A stretch of 64,000 nucleotides of DNA from an uncultured SAR116 cluster alpha proteobacterium (GCA_902520885.1 CABYPW010000010.1:1-64000); one strand, 5' to 3'; positions 29,161 through 41,390 are shown, numbered from the stretch's first letter. Numbers and translations: made by a program. The notes: generated by a model from the letters alone, not told the origin.

Positions 29161-29421
29161 TTAAATTGACTTAACATTCAAAGCTACAGCATGTACTGAA
29201 GAATCTAACAAGGGCTTTAATACCCCGTAGATTAATCGATGAGATTGTACTCTGGTTTTTTCGGAAAATGCATTAGCTTCAATATCCACTTCAAAATGAC
29301 TTTCCCCCCCCTCTTTTGCACCTACATGGCCATAATGAGCCGCACTTACATCTCGTACTTCTAAAAAATTTGGAGAAAATGCGTCATTTAATAAATTCTC
29401 TATTAGACTCTTAGTTGACAT
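29161..29421 (-). CDS. bolA: BolA-family protein
   Basis: BolA proteins work with monothiol glutaredoxins in iron-sulfur cluster handling and can affect gene expression and stress responses. The 86 residues contain the class II KH-like fold with GHVGAKEGGESHFEVDIEANAF and the conserved RVQSHRLIYGVLKPLL ending in HAVALNVKSI. The conserved cluster-ligand histidine is in the QSHR motif. It is divergent from the J-domain gene across 112 bp, the same order as in many alphaproteobacteria. Confidence 0.93.
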   Translation of the reverse strand: MSTKSLIENLLNDAFSPNFLEVRDVSAAHYGHVGAKEGGESHFEVDIEANAFSEKTRVQSHRLIYGVLKPLLDSSVHAVALNVKSI

Positions 29422-29533
29422 TTTTTTACTCTTTCATTGCAATTTATAATTTATTTGAAAATAAAATTCGATTAAATCTTTAAATTTAACCTATCACCTT
29501 GTTTTAATGAACTTATGACCTTAGTTTACCAAC

Positions 29534-30127
29534 ATGACGGAAGCAAAGATACCAGAAATTAGAGGACTCAAAGAGGAAACCTCACAAACAAAAAAATGTG
29601 ACGCGGAACATTGTTCAGAAGATGGCATTTATCCCGCACCACGTAACCGCGATGAATTACGATCCTATTTATGGTTCTGTCTTCAGCATGTGCGCGAATA
29701 TAACAAAGGTTGGAATTACTTTGATGGTTTAAATGGAGATGCACTTGAAGCTGAAATTAGGCGTGCAACTACGTGGGAGCGGCCAAGTTGGAAATTCGGA
29801 ACTGGAGGAACAGATTCTTATCATCAAAATTCTAGTAATTTCACTTCCGAAGATGTATTCGGATTGTTTTCAAGTAATAAAATAGGGAAAAAAACTGAAG
29901 TTCAGCAAACTATGCATCCAGACGAACGATGGGCTTGGAAAATTTTTGACATGGAGCCTTGTTCCGAACAAAAAGAAATAAAACAACACTATAAAAAATT
30001 AGCGAAGTTAAACCATCCAGATAAAAATCAGGGGGATACAGGAGCTGAAGAACGATTAAAAGAAATTAATATTGCTTATAGCATATTAAAACAATTATAT
30101 CCTGAAGCTGTGTCAAAATCTAAATAG
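29534..30127 (+). CDS. J-domain (DnaJ-like) co-chaperone with N-terminal Cys motif
   Basis: The J domain is at the C-terminus (about residues 131-190) with the HPD motif at 161-163 (KLNHPDKNQGD), so it can stimulate an Hsp70 ATPase. There is no G/F, zinc-finger or C-terminal substrate domain, so this is a type III J protein. The N-terminal part has C22 and C27, then WFCLQHVREYNKGWNYFDG with C49 and H52, a possible C4C...CxxH zinc site. This N-terminal region is recurrent in alphaproteobacterial homologues upstream of cobS. The partner and substrate are unknown. Confidence 0.88.
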   Translation: MTEAKIPEIRGLKEETSQTKKCDAEHCSEDGIYPAPRNRDELRSYLWFCLQHVREYNKGWNYFDGLNGDALEAEIRRATTWERPSWKFGTGGTDSYHQNSSNFTSEDVFGLFSSNKIGKKTEVQQTMHPDERWAWKIFDMEPCSEQKEIKQHYKKLAKLNHPDKNQGDTGAEERLKEINIAYSILKQLYPEAVSKSK

Positions 30128-30253
30128 GTATTAAAAAACATTTTTTGGGGTGGATTTTATCATTGATAATCAATAAATTGACACAAAATTATAACATTAA
30201 TAGTACTAAATAAAACTTAAGCCCATCTTCAATAATTAGAAAGGTGAACTCTT

Positions 30254-31258
30254 TTGTCTGAAATCATCAATAACGGCATTGACGCACATTCGATACCAGC
30301 TCCAGATACCAATTATAATGTAAGAGAAACATTTGGATTAGACTTGGATATGGAAGTTCCTGGTTTTTCTAATATCTCTGAATATGTTCCTACATTGGAC
30401 CCAGATTATCAGTTTAACCACGATATAACTCTTGCAATTTTAGCTGGGTTTGCCTTCAACCGGCGGGTGATGATACAAGGATACCATGGAACGGGTAAAT
30501 CAACTCATATTGAACAGGTAGCAGCCAAGTTAAATTGGCCTTGCCTCCGAATTAATTTAGATAGCCATATAAGCCGAATTGATCTTATAGGTAAAGATGC
30601 GATTGTTTTAAAAAATGGTAAACAAGTAACAGAATTCAAGGAAGGCTTGTTGCCTTGGGCATTAAGAAATCCAGTTGCTTTAGTCTTTGACGAATATGAT
30701 GCGGGACGAGCAGATGTAATGTTCGTTATACAACGTGTGTTAGAGGTGGATGGAAAATTAACATTGCTTGATACTAATAAAGTCATTCACCCAAATGCTA
30801 GTTTTAGATTATTTGCGACTGCAAATACAGTTGGTCTCGGTGATACAACAGGTCTATATCACGGCACTCAGCAAATAAACCAAGGCCAGATGGATAGATG
30901 GTCTATAGTGGCTACCCTAAATTATTTACCGCATTCTGATGAAGTAGATATAATTGTCGCAAAACAAAAAAGTTATGATACAAAGCAGGGTAAAGAGCAG
31001 GTCTCACAAATGGTTCGTTTAGCTGACCTAACCAGAAAAGGTTTCATGGCTGGTGACTTATCTACTGTTATGTCACCTAGAACAGTTCTTACTTGGTCTG
31101 AAAACGCTCGTATTTTTAACGATATAACTCTCGCTTTCAGATTAAGCTTTTTAAATAAATGTGATGAGGTAGAGCGACCAATTATAGCAGAATATTATCA
31201 GCGGGTATTTGGTGTCGACCTACCTGAGTCATCTGACTTCTCAACCAAACCTTCCTGA
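30254..31258 (+). CDS. cobS: Aerobic cobaltochelatase subunit CobS
   Basis: A MoxR-like AAA+ ATPase that, with CobT, drives cobalt insertion by CobN into hydrogenobyrinate a,c-diamide in aerobic vitamin B12 synthesis. Walker A is GYHGTGKST at residues 76-84, and the Walker B is [40 protein letters not shown] is characteristic of CobS. It starts with TTG, supported by AAGGTGA six bases upstream. Length 334 is normal. cobT follows 20 bp downstream; cobN is not in the window. Confidence 0.95.
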   Translation: MSEIINNGIDAHSIPAPDTNYNVRETFGLDLDMEVPGFSNISEYVPTLDPDYQFNHDITLAILAGFAFNRRVMIQGYHGTGKSTHIEQVAAKLNWPCLRINLDSHISRIDLIGKDAIVLKNGKQVTEFKEGLLPWALRNPVALVFDEYDAGRADVMFVIQRVLEVDGKLTLLDTNKVIHPNASFRLFATANTVGLGDTTGLYHGTQQINQGQMDRWSIVATLNYLPHSDEVDIIVAKQKSYDTKQGKEQVSQMVRLADLTRKGFMAGDLSTVMSPRTVLTWSENARIFNDITLAFRLSFLNKCDEVERPIIAEYYQRVFGVDLPESSDFSTKPS

Positions 31259-31278
31259 AGCAGAAACGGTCTGTCATA

Positions 31279-33147
31279 GTGAGCAAGCCTATAGATGAAA
31301 TATTTTTGAAAGCAAATGCGGCAAGCTTGCGAGCATTAGCAGGTGGTACCCAACATGAAGTTAGATATGTTGGTCAAGATAGCCTTATATCCAACGATGC
31401 CGTAAGACTGCCCGCGCCGCCATCAGAGCGTTCTGTTAAGTCAGAAAACCAGCTAAGAGGGGCCAGTGATGCTGCTGGTTTATGGCTTGCACATCACAAT
31501 AAGAAAACCCATCAAAGAGTTAGCCCAAAATCATCCGCTGCCAAAATAATATTTGAAGCTGCAGAAAAAGCCAGAGTTGAAGCTATCGGAGCCAATGATA
31601 TGGCAGGGGTACGGAAAAATCTTACTGAACGCCTTGAGTCCCATTACACACTACACCCTTTAGGCGTTCCCTCACCAGAGGCATCTGACCAAATAGAAAA
31701 CGGCTTATCAGAAGCTGTACGACTAATTATCCGAGAAGAATTAACCGGTGAAGCTCCACCTTCCGCGGCTGGCATGGCAATGGATTTGTGGAGGCCGTTT
31801 ATCGTGTCTAAAGCTGGAAATTTATTGGAAAAGATGAAGACAGCCACTCAAAATCAAATTGTATTTGCAGATTTCGCTAAACAATTAATCGGGGCATTAC
31901 AAAGTGACCTTGGAGAAAATTCTGAAGGTGGAGAGGAAGGCGAAGGGGATGATGGCACTAGCCAACAAACTGAAGATGAACAAGAGAGGGAACAGCAAGC
32001 TGATTCTGCATTGGGGGAGGAGGAGTCTGATGGAGATGACTCGCAGTCTATAGAAACGGAAGGTGATGCTGCAGCAATGGCTTCCGATGATGGATTAGAC
32101 GAAGAAGCAGAACAGGAGATGGATGGCCATACAGAAGGAGATTCGCCAGGAGGAGACCCTAGAGATTATAAATCAGTTGATAACATCCGAAACCATGAGT
32201 ATAGAGTATTTACAGATAAGTTTGACGAAGTAATAGAGGCTTCGGAGTTATGTGACTCTGAAGAGCTTGATAGGCTAAGAGGACTTCTTGATAGGCATCT
32301 TGAAAGCCTAACCAGTGTAATTGCAAAATTAGCCAACAGACTACAACGTAAACTAATGGCTTACCAAAATCGATCTTGGGATTTTGACCTCGAGGAAGGT
32401 GTGTTAGACGCAGGGAAACTACATCGTGTAGTCACCCAGCCTCTATCTGCATTATCATTCAAACAAGAACAGGACACTAAATTTAGGGACACAGTTGTCA
32501 CCTTGCTATTGGATAATTCTGGTTCTATGCGTGGTCGACCTATTACAATTGCCGCTGTCACTGCAGATATTCTTGCTCGCACTTTAGAAAGGTGTGGTGT
32601 AAAAGTTGAAATCCTTGGCTTTACAACAAAAGCTTGGAAAGGCGGACAGTCCCGGGAAGAGTGGCAAGTTGAAGGAAAACCAGATAAACCCGGAAGATTA
32701 AATGACTTGCGACATATCATTTATAAAGCAGGTGATATACCTTATCGCCGAGCAAGACGTTCATTAGGATTAATGCTTCGTGAAGGTATTCTTAAAGAAA
32801 ACATAGATGGTGAAGCCTTGCTGTGGGCTCACAATAGGTTACTTGCTCGTCATGAAGATAGACAAATATTGATGGTTATCTCAGATGGCGCTCCTGTAGA
32901 TGACTCTACACTTTCAGCAAATAGCGGAAATTACCTTGAAAAACATTTACGACAGGTTATCTCTCTGATACAAGAACGTTCTTCTGTTGAATTACTGGCA
33001 ATTGGTATTGGCCATGATGTTACCCGTTACTATGAACGAGCTGTGACAATAACCGATGCAGAGCAATTGGGTGGTGTCGTAATGTCTCAGCTCGCAGATT
33101 TATTTGACGAAAACACTAAATCACCCCGAAGGGTTTTTGCTAATTGA
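31279..33147 (+). CDS. cobT: Aerobic cobaltochelatase subunit CobT
   Basis: The VWA-domain partner of CobS. The N-terminal part (residues 1-210) is a helical CobT domain; residues about 212-300 are an acidic, low-complexity linker. The C-terminal VWA domain has the MIDAS motif [13 protein letters not shown] near residue 413 and [14 protein letters not shown]. It starts with GTG at 31279. Length 622 is typical. It shares an operon with cobS, 20 bp apart, and converges on rpmB. Confidence 0.95.
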   Translation: MSKPIDEIFLKANAASLRALAGGTQHEVRYVGQDSLISNDAVRLPAPPSERSVKSENQLRGASDAAGLWLAHHNKKTHQRVSPKSSAAKIIFEAAEKARVEAIGANDMAGVRKNLTERLESHYTLHPLGVPSPEASDQIENGLSEAVRLIIREELTGEAPPSAAGMAMDLWRPFIVSKAGNLLEKMKTATQNQIVFADFAKQLIGALQSDLGENSEGGEEGEGDDGTSQQTEDEQEREQQADSALGEEESDGDDSQSIETEGDAAAMASDDGLDEEAEQEMDGHTEGDSPGGDPRDYKSVDNIRNHEYRVFTDKFDEVIEASELCDSEELDRLRGLLDRHLESLTSVIAKLANRLQRKLMAYQNRSWDFDLEEGVLDAGKLHRVVTQPLSALSFKQEQDTKFRDTVVTLLLDNSGSMRGRPITIAAVTADILARTLERCGVKVEILGFTTKAWKGGQSREEWQVEGKPDKPGRLNDLRHIIYKAGDIPYRRARRSLGLMLREGILKENIDGEALLWAHNRLLARHEDRQILMVISDGAPVDDSTLSANSGNYLEKHLRQVISLIQERSSVELLAIGIGHDVTRYYERAVTITDAEQLGGVVMSQLADLFDENTKSPRRVFAN

Positions 33148-33188
33148 AATAATTACAAAAATAAAGTTCAGAGAAAATAAAAAGGAAT

Positions 33189-33473
33189 TTAACTCTTTTG
33201 AGCGGCAATGATTTCTGACTTCAATGCACGCGCTTCATCTGCCAATTCACTGTTCCTAGCTTGAATAAGATAAGGATCTATACCGCCATGTTTTTCAACA
33301 GTACGAATAGCACTGGTTGATACCCGCAATTTTACAGAGCGACCAAGAATCTCCGATTGCATAGTTGTTACTTGTAAATTTGGCAGAAACTTTCTACGCG
33401 TTCGATTGTTAGCGTGACTAACATTATTACCACTCATAACGGTTTTACCTGTAATCTGACAACGTTTAGACAT
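33189..33473 (-). CDS. rpmB: 50S ribosomal protein L28
   Basis: A structural protein of the large ribosomal subunit. [27 protein letters not shown] at the N-terminus is diagnostic of L28. The frame stays open upstream to 33617, but the ATG at 33473 has AAAGGA seven bases before it and gives 94 residues, the alphaproteobacterial length. A well-formed promoter lies 46-74 bp upstream. The only cysteine in the N-terminal half means there is no zinc-binding CxxC pair, so it is a zinc-independent form. Confidence 0.96.
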   Translation of the reverse strand: MSKRCQITGKTVMSGNNVSHANNRTRRKFLPNLQVTTMQSEILGRSVKLRVSTSAIRTVEKHGGIDPYLIQARNSELADEARALKSEIIAAQKS

Positions 33474-33518
33474 CGAAAATCCTTTAAAAAATTTTTCTAT
33501 TGTATCATTAAATTCAAG

Positions 33519-33547
33519 CGTATAAAGCAATCTAGCTAATAGGTCAA
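33519..33547 (-). promoter_or_regulatory. Sigma-70-type promoter for rpmB
   Basis: On the minus strand TTGACC (33547-33542) is followed by a 17-bp spacer and TATACG (33524-33519), with five of six and four of six matches to the consensus hexamers. Transcription would begin near 33511, leaving a leader of about 38 bases before rpmB. Confidence 0.55.
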
Positions 33548-33746
33548 CTCCTCTAGAGCAATACAGCTTTTGAGTTTTTTTTATGTTGTAATTTGAAAAT
33601 TTGTTTGGAAAGGACACAAAATTCGATCGGGATTATGGTTTTTTCATTTATGTTTTTCATGGATTCAATCAGGAACTACCTTTGTCGATAAATAAAAACA
33701 TCTAGATACTCTGTTCCATTATTATAAACATATTCAATTCAAAATC

Positions 33747-34859
33747 TTAATAGTAAAGTTTGTTTAGATGTGCTTTTACAGCATGTTCAGAGTGTCTTTG
33801 AGCTTTGGAAAAAGAATTAAAACTACCGCAAACCTCCTTTAAATTATTTATTCCTTCGCCAACACATAATTTGGCAAGGCCAATATTAATATGGTTCGCT
33901 ATATGAGGACCTTTTAAAGCGAGTGAAGAATATAATTGCAAAATATCTGCACCAAGTAATATTTTAGTATATGCATCCTTAACCGAGGAAATACCCCCCA
34001 CCCCAATAAACGAAATATGTCCTTCCGCAAAAATATACGCCTCCGATAGTTTTTCACTAGATAGCCTAAATAAAGGCACCCCAGACAACCCCCCCGCCTG
34101 TTTTATATTTTTTCTATTATTTAAATTATTCCTTGAAAGTGTTGTATTACTGATAATTGCACCAGCAATTCCCTCATTGATCATTACTTCAATAGCAGAA
34201 AATAAATCTAATTTATTTAGGTCAGGGTCCAACTTTATGAAAATAGGTTTTACCAAATTTGCTTCTACTAATGCTAGTTTTACACTCTTAATTATTTGCT
34301 TTAAAAATGAAGTTTTTTGCAAATCTCTAAGTCCGATAGTATTAGGTGAACTGATATTTATCGTTAAATAATCTGCTAATCCAGCAAGTCCCAAGCAAGC
34401 GGAAAAATAATCTTCTACTTTATTTTCTGTTATATTATTCGCACCTATATTCATTCCAATTAATTGATCTGTTTTATTGCATTTACGCCATTTGGATAAA
34501 CGCACCGCTACGGCCTCCATCCCATCACTATTAAAACCATACCTATTAATAAAAGCACCATCCTCAGGTAGTCTGAAAACTCTTGGCTTAGGATTTCCAG
34601 GCTGTGGTAGCGGGGTAACAGTTCCTATTTCCACGCTTCCAAAACCGAGCGCAAAACATCCGGAAATAGCCTCTCCGTTCTTATCAAATCCTGCTGCTAA
34701 TCCGATTGGATTAGGAAACCGAAGAGCGCCTATTTCAGTTGGTAATTGAATAGGCGAATATCTTGGGTAAATTCCTTTTGACAAAGCAGCAACCGTTACT
34801 TTATGTGATGCCTCGCCTGGAAGGGCCTTTAAAACATTTGCTAGCATTTTCCAGATCAT
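33747..34859 (-). CDS. pyrD: Dihydroorotate dehydrogenase (quinone), class 2
   Basis: Oxidises dihydroorotate to orotate in pyrimidine synthesis, passing electrons from FMN to the quinone pool at the inner membrane. The N-terminal helical extension (residues 1-40) typical of the membrane-associated class 2 enzymes is present, followed by NPIGLAAGFDKNGE, GSVEIGTVTPLPQPGNPKPR, INRYGFNSDG and ISSPNT. The catalytic serine of class 2 is expected in NISSPNTIGLR. It starts three bases after lysS, so the two are coupled. Confidence 0.95.
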   Translation of the reverse strand: MIWKMLANVLKALPGEASHKVTVAALSKGIYPRYSPIQLPTEIGALRFPNPIGLAAGFDKNGEAISGCFALGFGSVEIGTVTPLPQPGNPKPRVFRLPEDGAFINRYGFNSDGMEAVAVRLSKWRKCNKTDQLIGMNIGANNITENKVEDYFSACLGLAGLADYLTINISSPNTIGLRDLQKTSFLKQIIKSVKLALVEANLVKPIFIKLDPDLNKLDLFSAIEVMINEGIAGAIISNTTLSRNNLNNRKNIKQAGGLSGVPLFRLSSEKLSEAYIFAEGHISFIGVGGISSVKDAYTKILLGADILQLYSSLALKGPHIANHINIGLAKLCVGEGINNLKEVCGSFNSFSKAQRHSEHAVKAHLNKLYY

Positions 34860-34861
34860 TT

Positions 34862-36475
34862 TTAATTTTTTTGTCCCAATCTATCGTTAAGTGCATCTTC
34901 AAGTAATTTAAGACTTGGTTGCAGACCATATAATTTAAAAAAACTGCCCATACGAGGCCCTTGTGTCTGTCCTAGAAGAATTTGATATAAACAACTAAAC
35001 CAGTCTCTTAGATTTTCAAATTTTGCCTGCTTACCTATGGCATAAATTTGATTTTGTATTTCTTCAGCAGTTGCATCCTCTGGTAATTTAGAAAGAGCAT
35101 CTTTTAGGTCTTGGAGATGAGTTTTTTCTTCGGTGTTAGCAAACCGATATAATTTATTTGGGCGCACTCTATCCTTATAAAAAGTAACCGCATATTTAAT
35201 TAACTTATCAAGATGAGGATGTGTCTCGGGAGTCACACCAGGGGCATATTTTTCGACATAAGACCACATAACCTCATTATCTTCTGCTACACACACACCA
35301 GCAAGATTTAATAGTAGATTAAAACTTACAGGCAATTTTATTGCCATAGGAGTGCCCTTGTGAATATGCCATGCTGGGTTCTCAAGTAAACTTGCATCAT
35401 CACATTCAGCTATTTTACCTAAATAGGTAAAATATTCATCTACAGTTTTTGGTATCACATCAAAGAACAATCTTTTTGCTCTTCTTGGCTGCGTATACAT
35501 AAACAATGATAAAGATTCAGGACTCCCATAGTTAAGCCATTCTTCAACGGAAAGTCCATTACCTTTCGATTTGGAAATTTTTTCTCCATTTTGATCCAAA
35601 AATAGCTCATAAGAAAAACCAGCAGGGGGAACTGATCCGAGAGTCCTAACAATTTTTGATGACAACGCTACCGACTCTATCAAATCCTTTCCCGATATTT
35701 CATAATCCACACCCAGTGCATGCCATCGCATTGCCCAATCAGCTTTCCACTGAAGTTTGCAGCATCCTCCAGTAACTTTGGTTACTCTCTCGCTACCTGT
35801 TATCGGATCAATATAACTTATCTCTCCAGCCTCTTTATCGTGTCCAGTAAGAGGTACTTGCAAAACTTTTCGAGTATCTGGACAGATTGGCAAAAATGGA
35901 CTGTAGGTTGCTCTTCTATCTTCTCCTAGAGTTGGTAAAATAATATTTATTATATTCTCGTAATTATCCAATACATCTAACAAAGCTCTATCGAACTTCC
36001 CAGATTGGTATTGTTCAGTAGCACTTAAAAACTCGTATTTGAAACCAAAACTATCCAAAAATTTCTGTAATCTTGAATTATTATGTGCCCCAAATGAAGT
36101 ATGTGTCCGAAAGGGATCGGGAACCTCTGTTAAGGGCATTTCAAGAAAATTAGCTAACTCTTCTTGATTTGGAACATTTTCTGGAACTTTTCGCAATCCA
36201 TCCATATCGTCTGAAAAACAAATAAGACGTGTTTTTCTGCCTGTTAGTACTTCAAATGCATAACGAATCATGCTAGTTCTGACCACTTCTCCAAATGTAC
36301 CAATATGAGGCAATCCAGAAGGCCCATAACCCGTTTCAAATATTACCTCTTTTCCCGTATTATCTTGTTTGGACTCTAGTCTTTTAATAAGACTTCTTGC
36401 TTCCACAAATGGCCAGGCTTTTGCTTCATCAGCAAGATTGGCTATTAGATGATTAAAATGTGGCTTATTTGACAT
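34862..36475 (-). CDS. lysS: Class I lysyl-tRNA synthetase
   Basis: Charges tRNA-Lys. It is the archaeal-type class I enzyme and not the class II enzyme of most bacteria. The HIGH-like motif is in GYGPSGLPHIGTFGEVVRTSMI and the KMSKS-like motif in GEKISKSKGNG. CCKLQWKADWAMRWHALGVDYEISGKDL is also typical. Length 537 fits alphaproteobacterial members. Class I LysRS occurs in alphaproteobacteria, spirochaetes and archaea, so this is not by itself a recent transfer. No class II lysS is seen in the window. Confidence 0.93.
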   Translation of the reverse strand: MSNKPHFNHLIANLADEAKAWPFVEARSLIKRLESKQDNTGKEVIFETGYGPSGLPHIGTFGEVVRTSMIRYAFEVLTGRKTRLICFSDDMDGLRKVPENVPNQEELANFLEMPLTEVPDPFRTHTSFGAHNNSRLQKFLDSFGFKYEFLSATEQYQSGKFDRALLDVLDNYENIINIILPTLGEDRRATYSPFLPICPDTRKVLQVPLTGHDKEAGEISYIDPITGSERVTKVTGGCCKLQWKADWAMRWHALGVDYEISGKDLIESVALSSKIVRTLGSVPPAGFSYELFLDQNGEKISKSKGNGLSVEEWLNYGSPESLSLFMYTQPRRAKRLFFDVIPKTVDEYFTYLGKIAECDDASLLENPAWHIHKGTPMAIKLPVSFNLLLNLAGVCVAEDNEVMWSYVEKYAPGVTPETHPHLDKLIKYAVTFYKDRVRPNKLYRFANTEEKTHLQDLKDALSKLPEDATAEEIQNQIYAIGKQAKFENLRDWFSCLYQILLGQTQGPRMGSFFKLYGLQPSLKLLEDALNDRLGQKN

Positions 36476-36710
36476 CCTCGAATTCCCAATAGTTGGAGAT
36501 AAACATTTTTGCTTTTTTATTTTGTGTAAACTGTAACTAATCTGTTTTCTAGTAGAAATTATTTATAAGAAAAAACCCTTTTTCTAGGCATAAAAGAATC
36601 AAAAAAATATTGCCCAGAAAAATTATTATTATAATATTCAAAGTTACAGTTTTTACCAATATAAGGGAATACAACTAGCGTGATTTAATTCCAATCCCTA
36701 TGTTAGAATT

Positions 36711-39551
36711 ATGCCAATTTTCAACTACCTTAGCCCTGATATTGCTGATTATCCAATTTTATACCCTACTATTAATAACAATAACTGGGTTTCAACCGAT
36801 GGAGAGATTTGCACTCCCTCTAATGAAGAACTAATTGAGTTGTTGGCTAATGAAAACCCTCCTCTAATTTGCCACAGAAAATGGACTGAAAAAAAAATTG
36901 GCATAAAACTTAATAAGAGTCTTGATATACTTGAACTGTTTGCCTTTGTTAAACCAGCTGAATTTTGTATTCCAAACCCTTCTGGGCTCGCCATAGCTAC
37001 AGGCCTTGCCCTTCCAAAAACAACTGTTGATAAAACTATTTTTTTACGAACTACTGCGCAATATTTGTTAAATAACTTATCTGAATTTGCAATAGATAAT
37101 CCTGAAAAAAATTCTTTAAATTTGGCAAGTAATCTCGGAAATATAGCAGAAATGATGGGGAAGGGGGGATGGCTTTGGGCTGCGCTAATTCTACCTCTCT
37201 TAGGAAGAGACAAAATATCAACAGGTCCTCCAAATTCTGCGCATGCTGCTATTTGGAATAATTTGAAGGAGGCAAAAGATTTTCCCCTGAGAGGAGAACC
37301 TGGCATGAAGCCAATACTACCCGATATGGCAAAAAATAGATTATCTGAGATGCTTGGCCCAAACTCAGAAATTAGAGAAGCACAAATAGATTATACGGCA
37401 ACAAATTGTAGGGTTTTTGATAAGCCTGATAACAAACTAAATCCAATACTTTTATTATCTGAAGCCGGAACTGGAACAGGAAAAACTCTTGGTTATCTTG
37501 CCCCTGCTAGTCTATGGGCGGAAGTAAATGATAGCACAGTCTGGATATCTACCTACACGCGCAATCTACAGCATCAAATTGCGGATGAACTCCGAAGACT
37601 TCCAGAAAAAAATGAGTCTACTGCTCACAATTCAATTAACAAATCAAAAACTGAAGAGAATAAAAGAGTTGTAATTCGAAAAGGTAGAGAAAATTATCTC
37701 TGCCTTCTTAATCTAGAAGAAGCATTATTACAGATGCCTGGAAAACCAAAAAATGCGATTGCTCTTGGTTTAATGGCTCGGTGGGCTAGTGCTTCTCCAG
37801 ACGGAGATTTAACAGGAGCAAATTTTCCAGCATGGCTTGTAGACCTGATTAATAGTAAATATTCTCTTGGCCTTGCAGATAGGAGAGGAGAGTGTATTCA
37901 TTCTGCTTGTCGTCATTATAAAAAATGTTTTGTAGAAAAACCTATTCGAGAGGCACGTCGAGCAGATATTGTTATTGCCAATCACGCACTATCAATAATA
38001 CAGTCTGCTTTTTCAAACAAAGAAAATCATGCCCTATCAACTAAAATAATTTTTGATGAAGGTCATCACGTATTTGACGCTGCAGACATTGCCTTCAGCA
38101 GCGCTTTGACAGCTATTGAGACCTCAGAAATGCGAAGATGGATTAGAGGTAATGAGGATGGCCTAAAAGGCCGAATGCGCGGTTTACGAAATAGAGTTTC
38201 AGATTTGATTAATGGAGACGAAAATGCATTAAGTATAATAGACCTAATAATTGGTGCTGCTCGTGAATTACCAAGCAGCGGTTGGCAAAACCGTATATCG
38301 TCCTCAATTAAATTTGGTACAGCAGAGATATTTTTTTCAGCGCTAAGAATGTGTTTATATAATCGAATTAAAAATATAAATAGTCTCTATGACATCCAAA
38401 GTGAAATTTATCCAGTCCCTCCTGATATTCTAGAAGCTGCCCAAGATTTTTCAGAGAACTTAAACTCACTTTTGACTTTAATTAAAAAGCTAGAAGACAT
38501 TTTAATATCCACGATGGGTAAAAATTCTGAAAATTTAGAGAGTCAGACTAAGTCTCGTTTTGAATCAATCATAAATAGCCTTCAGCAACGCGCTATTATG
38601 CCCTTATCTTCTTGGTCATTACAATTACAAGACTTGGTATCTTCAGAGAATGATAAAATAGGCAGAAACGGCTTCATTGACTGGATGCAAATAAGCAGAA
38701 TAGAGGGCGAGGACAGAGATATCGGACTTCACCGACACTGGCTAGACCCAACTATTCCATTTAGTGAAGCTGTATTGCAAAAAGCAAAGGGCGTTGTAAT
38801 CACATCAGCCACTTTACGAGATATAAATATAGCCGCAAAAATCAACTCACTTAAAGGAGACGACACTACTAGCTGGCAAAGTGCAATGCAAATGACGGGG
38901 GCAAACCATCTTGGTCATCCTGCTATATTTAGCATCCATGAATCACCCTTTGATTACAAGAATCAAACTCGAATACTTATTATAAAAGACATAGCTAAAG
39001 AACAACCAGCAGCTAGTGGTTTTGCTATGGCTTCTTTAATGAAAGAAGCAGGTGGTGGCAGCCTTGGTCTATTTACAGCAATTCAGAGACTTAGAGCAAT
39101 TTATCCCTTCCTAGCTGGAGAATTAGCTGCTGCTGATATCCCATTATACGCCCAGCATATAGACCAGATTAATCTGCAAACATTATTACAGTTATTTCGG
39201 GCTGATATCGAGAGCTGTTTAATAGGCACAGATGCTGTAAGGGACGGTATTGATGTACCAGGAAAAGCCTTACGAATGATAATTTATGATAGAGTTCCCT
39301 GGCCACGGCCAGATATACTTTTTAAAGCACGCGCTAAATGGATTGGAAAAACAGAGTTTACAGATAGAATCACCAGAATGAAATTGCGGCAAGCTTTTGG
39401 AAGATTAATAAGAAAAGCTGATGATAGGGGTGTGTTTGTTATGCTTGATAGTGGTCTTCCAACCCGTCTTACATCTGCATTTCCATCAGAAGTAGAAGTT
39501 CAGCGTATATCTTTAAAAGATGCTATCTTTCAAGTTCAAAGCTTTCTTTAG
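36711..39551 (+). CDS. DinG/XPD-type ATP-dependent DNA helicase
   Basis: A superfamily 2 helicase of the iron-sulfur type. Walker A is AGTGTGKT at residues 252-259 and the DEAH-type box is FDEGHH at 448-453. Four cysteines at 331, 395, 400 and 406 are spaced like the [4Fe-4S] cluster ligands of XPD and DinG. The C-terminal helicase motif VI is QAFGRLIRKADDRGVFVMLDSG. Residues 1-200 look like a degenerate exonuclease-like domain without obvious catalytic acidic residues. It probably unwinds DNA during repair or replication-transcription conflicts. The gene ends in a strong hairpin facing groEL. Confidence 0.88.
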   Translation: MPIFNYLSPDIADYPILYPTINNNNWVSTDGEICTPSNEELIELLANENPPLICHRKWTEKKIGIKLNKSLDILELFAFVKPAEFCIPNPSGLAIATGLALPKTTVDKTIFLRTTAQYLLNNLSEFAIDNPEKNSLNLASNLGNIAEMMGKGGWLWAALILPLLGRDKISTGPPNSAHAAIWNNLKEAKDFPLRGEPGMKPILPDMAKNRLSEMLGPNSEIREAQIDYTATNCRVFDKPDNKLNPILLLSEAGTGTGKTLGYLAPASLWAEVNDSTVWISTYTRNLQHQIADELRRLPEKNESTAHNSINKSKTEENKRVVIRKGRENYLCLLNLEEALLQMPGKPKNAIALGLMARWASASPDGDLTGANFPAWLVDLINSKYSLGLADRRGECIHSACRHYKKCFVEKPIREARRADIVIANHALSIIQSAFSNKENHALSTKIIFDEGHHVFDAADIAFSSALTAIETSEMRRWIRGNEDGLKGRMRGLRNRVSDLINGDENALSIIDLIIGAARELPSSGWQNRISSSIKFGTAEIFFSALRMCLYNRIKNINSLYDIQSEIYPVPPDILEAAQDFSENLNSLLTLIKKLEDILISTMGKNSENLESQTKSRFESIINSLQQRAIMPLSSWSLQLQDLVSSENDKIGRNGFIDWMQISRIEGEDRDIGLHRHWLDPTIPFSEAVLQKAKGVVITSATLRDINIAAKINSLKGDDTTSWQSAMQMTGANHLGHPAIFSIHESPFDYKNQTRILIIKDIAKEQPAASGFAMASLMKEAGGGSLGLFTAIQRLRAIYPFLAGELAAADIPLYAQHIDQINLQTLLQLFRADIESCLIGTDAVRDGIDVPGKALRMIIYDRVPWPRPDILFKARAKWIGKTEFTDRITRMKLRQAFGRLIRKADDRGVFVMLDSGLPTRLTSAFPSEVEVQRISLKDAIFQVQSFL

Positions 39552-39566
39552 CTAAAAACAAAAACG

Positions 39567-39597
39567 AAAGCCAGATAGGATTTCTCTATCTGGCTTT
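39567..39597 (-). terminator. Intrinsic terminator downstream of groEL (and facing the helicase gene)
   Basis: A perfect 12-bp stem (AAAGCCAGATAG pairing with CTATCTGGCTTT) closes a 7-base loop. It lies between the convergent helicase and groEL genes. Reading on the minus strand, the stem is followed by CGTTTTTGTTTTT, the U-rich tract of a rho-independent terminator for groESL. The plus side lacks a strong U run, so its role for the helicase is less certain. Confidence 0.85.
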
Positions 39598-39635
39598 AAC
39601 TTTACATAATTTTTGAGAATGTTATCGGGTTTCTC

Positions 39636-41294
<1,659 letters not shown>

Positions 41295-41390
41295 TTAATC
41301 TAATTTTTAAAATTTTTTAAACAAGTTGTTAAACAAAAACATCCATTAATTGATATTTTTGTTTTGTTGAACATCTATCAGCGATTGAGT

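Noticed and set aside
33553-33660. 35-codon frame upstream of rpmB on the minus strand
   Set aside because: It has no recognisable family, no good ribosome site and low-complexity composition. I cannot support it as a gene.
36749-37306. 185-codon frame antisense to the helicase
   Set aside because: It is a shadow of conserved coding sequence with no similarity to a known family.
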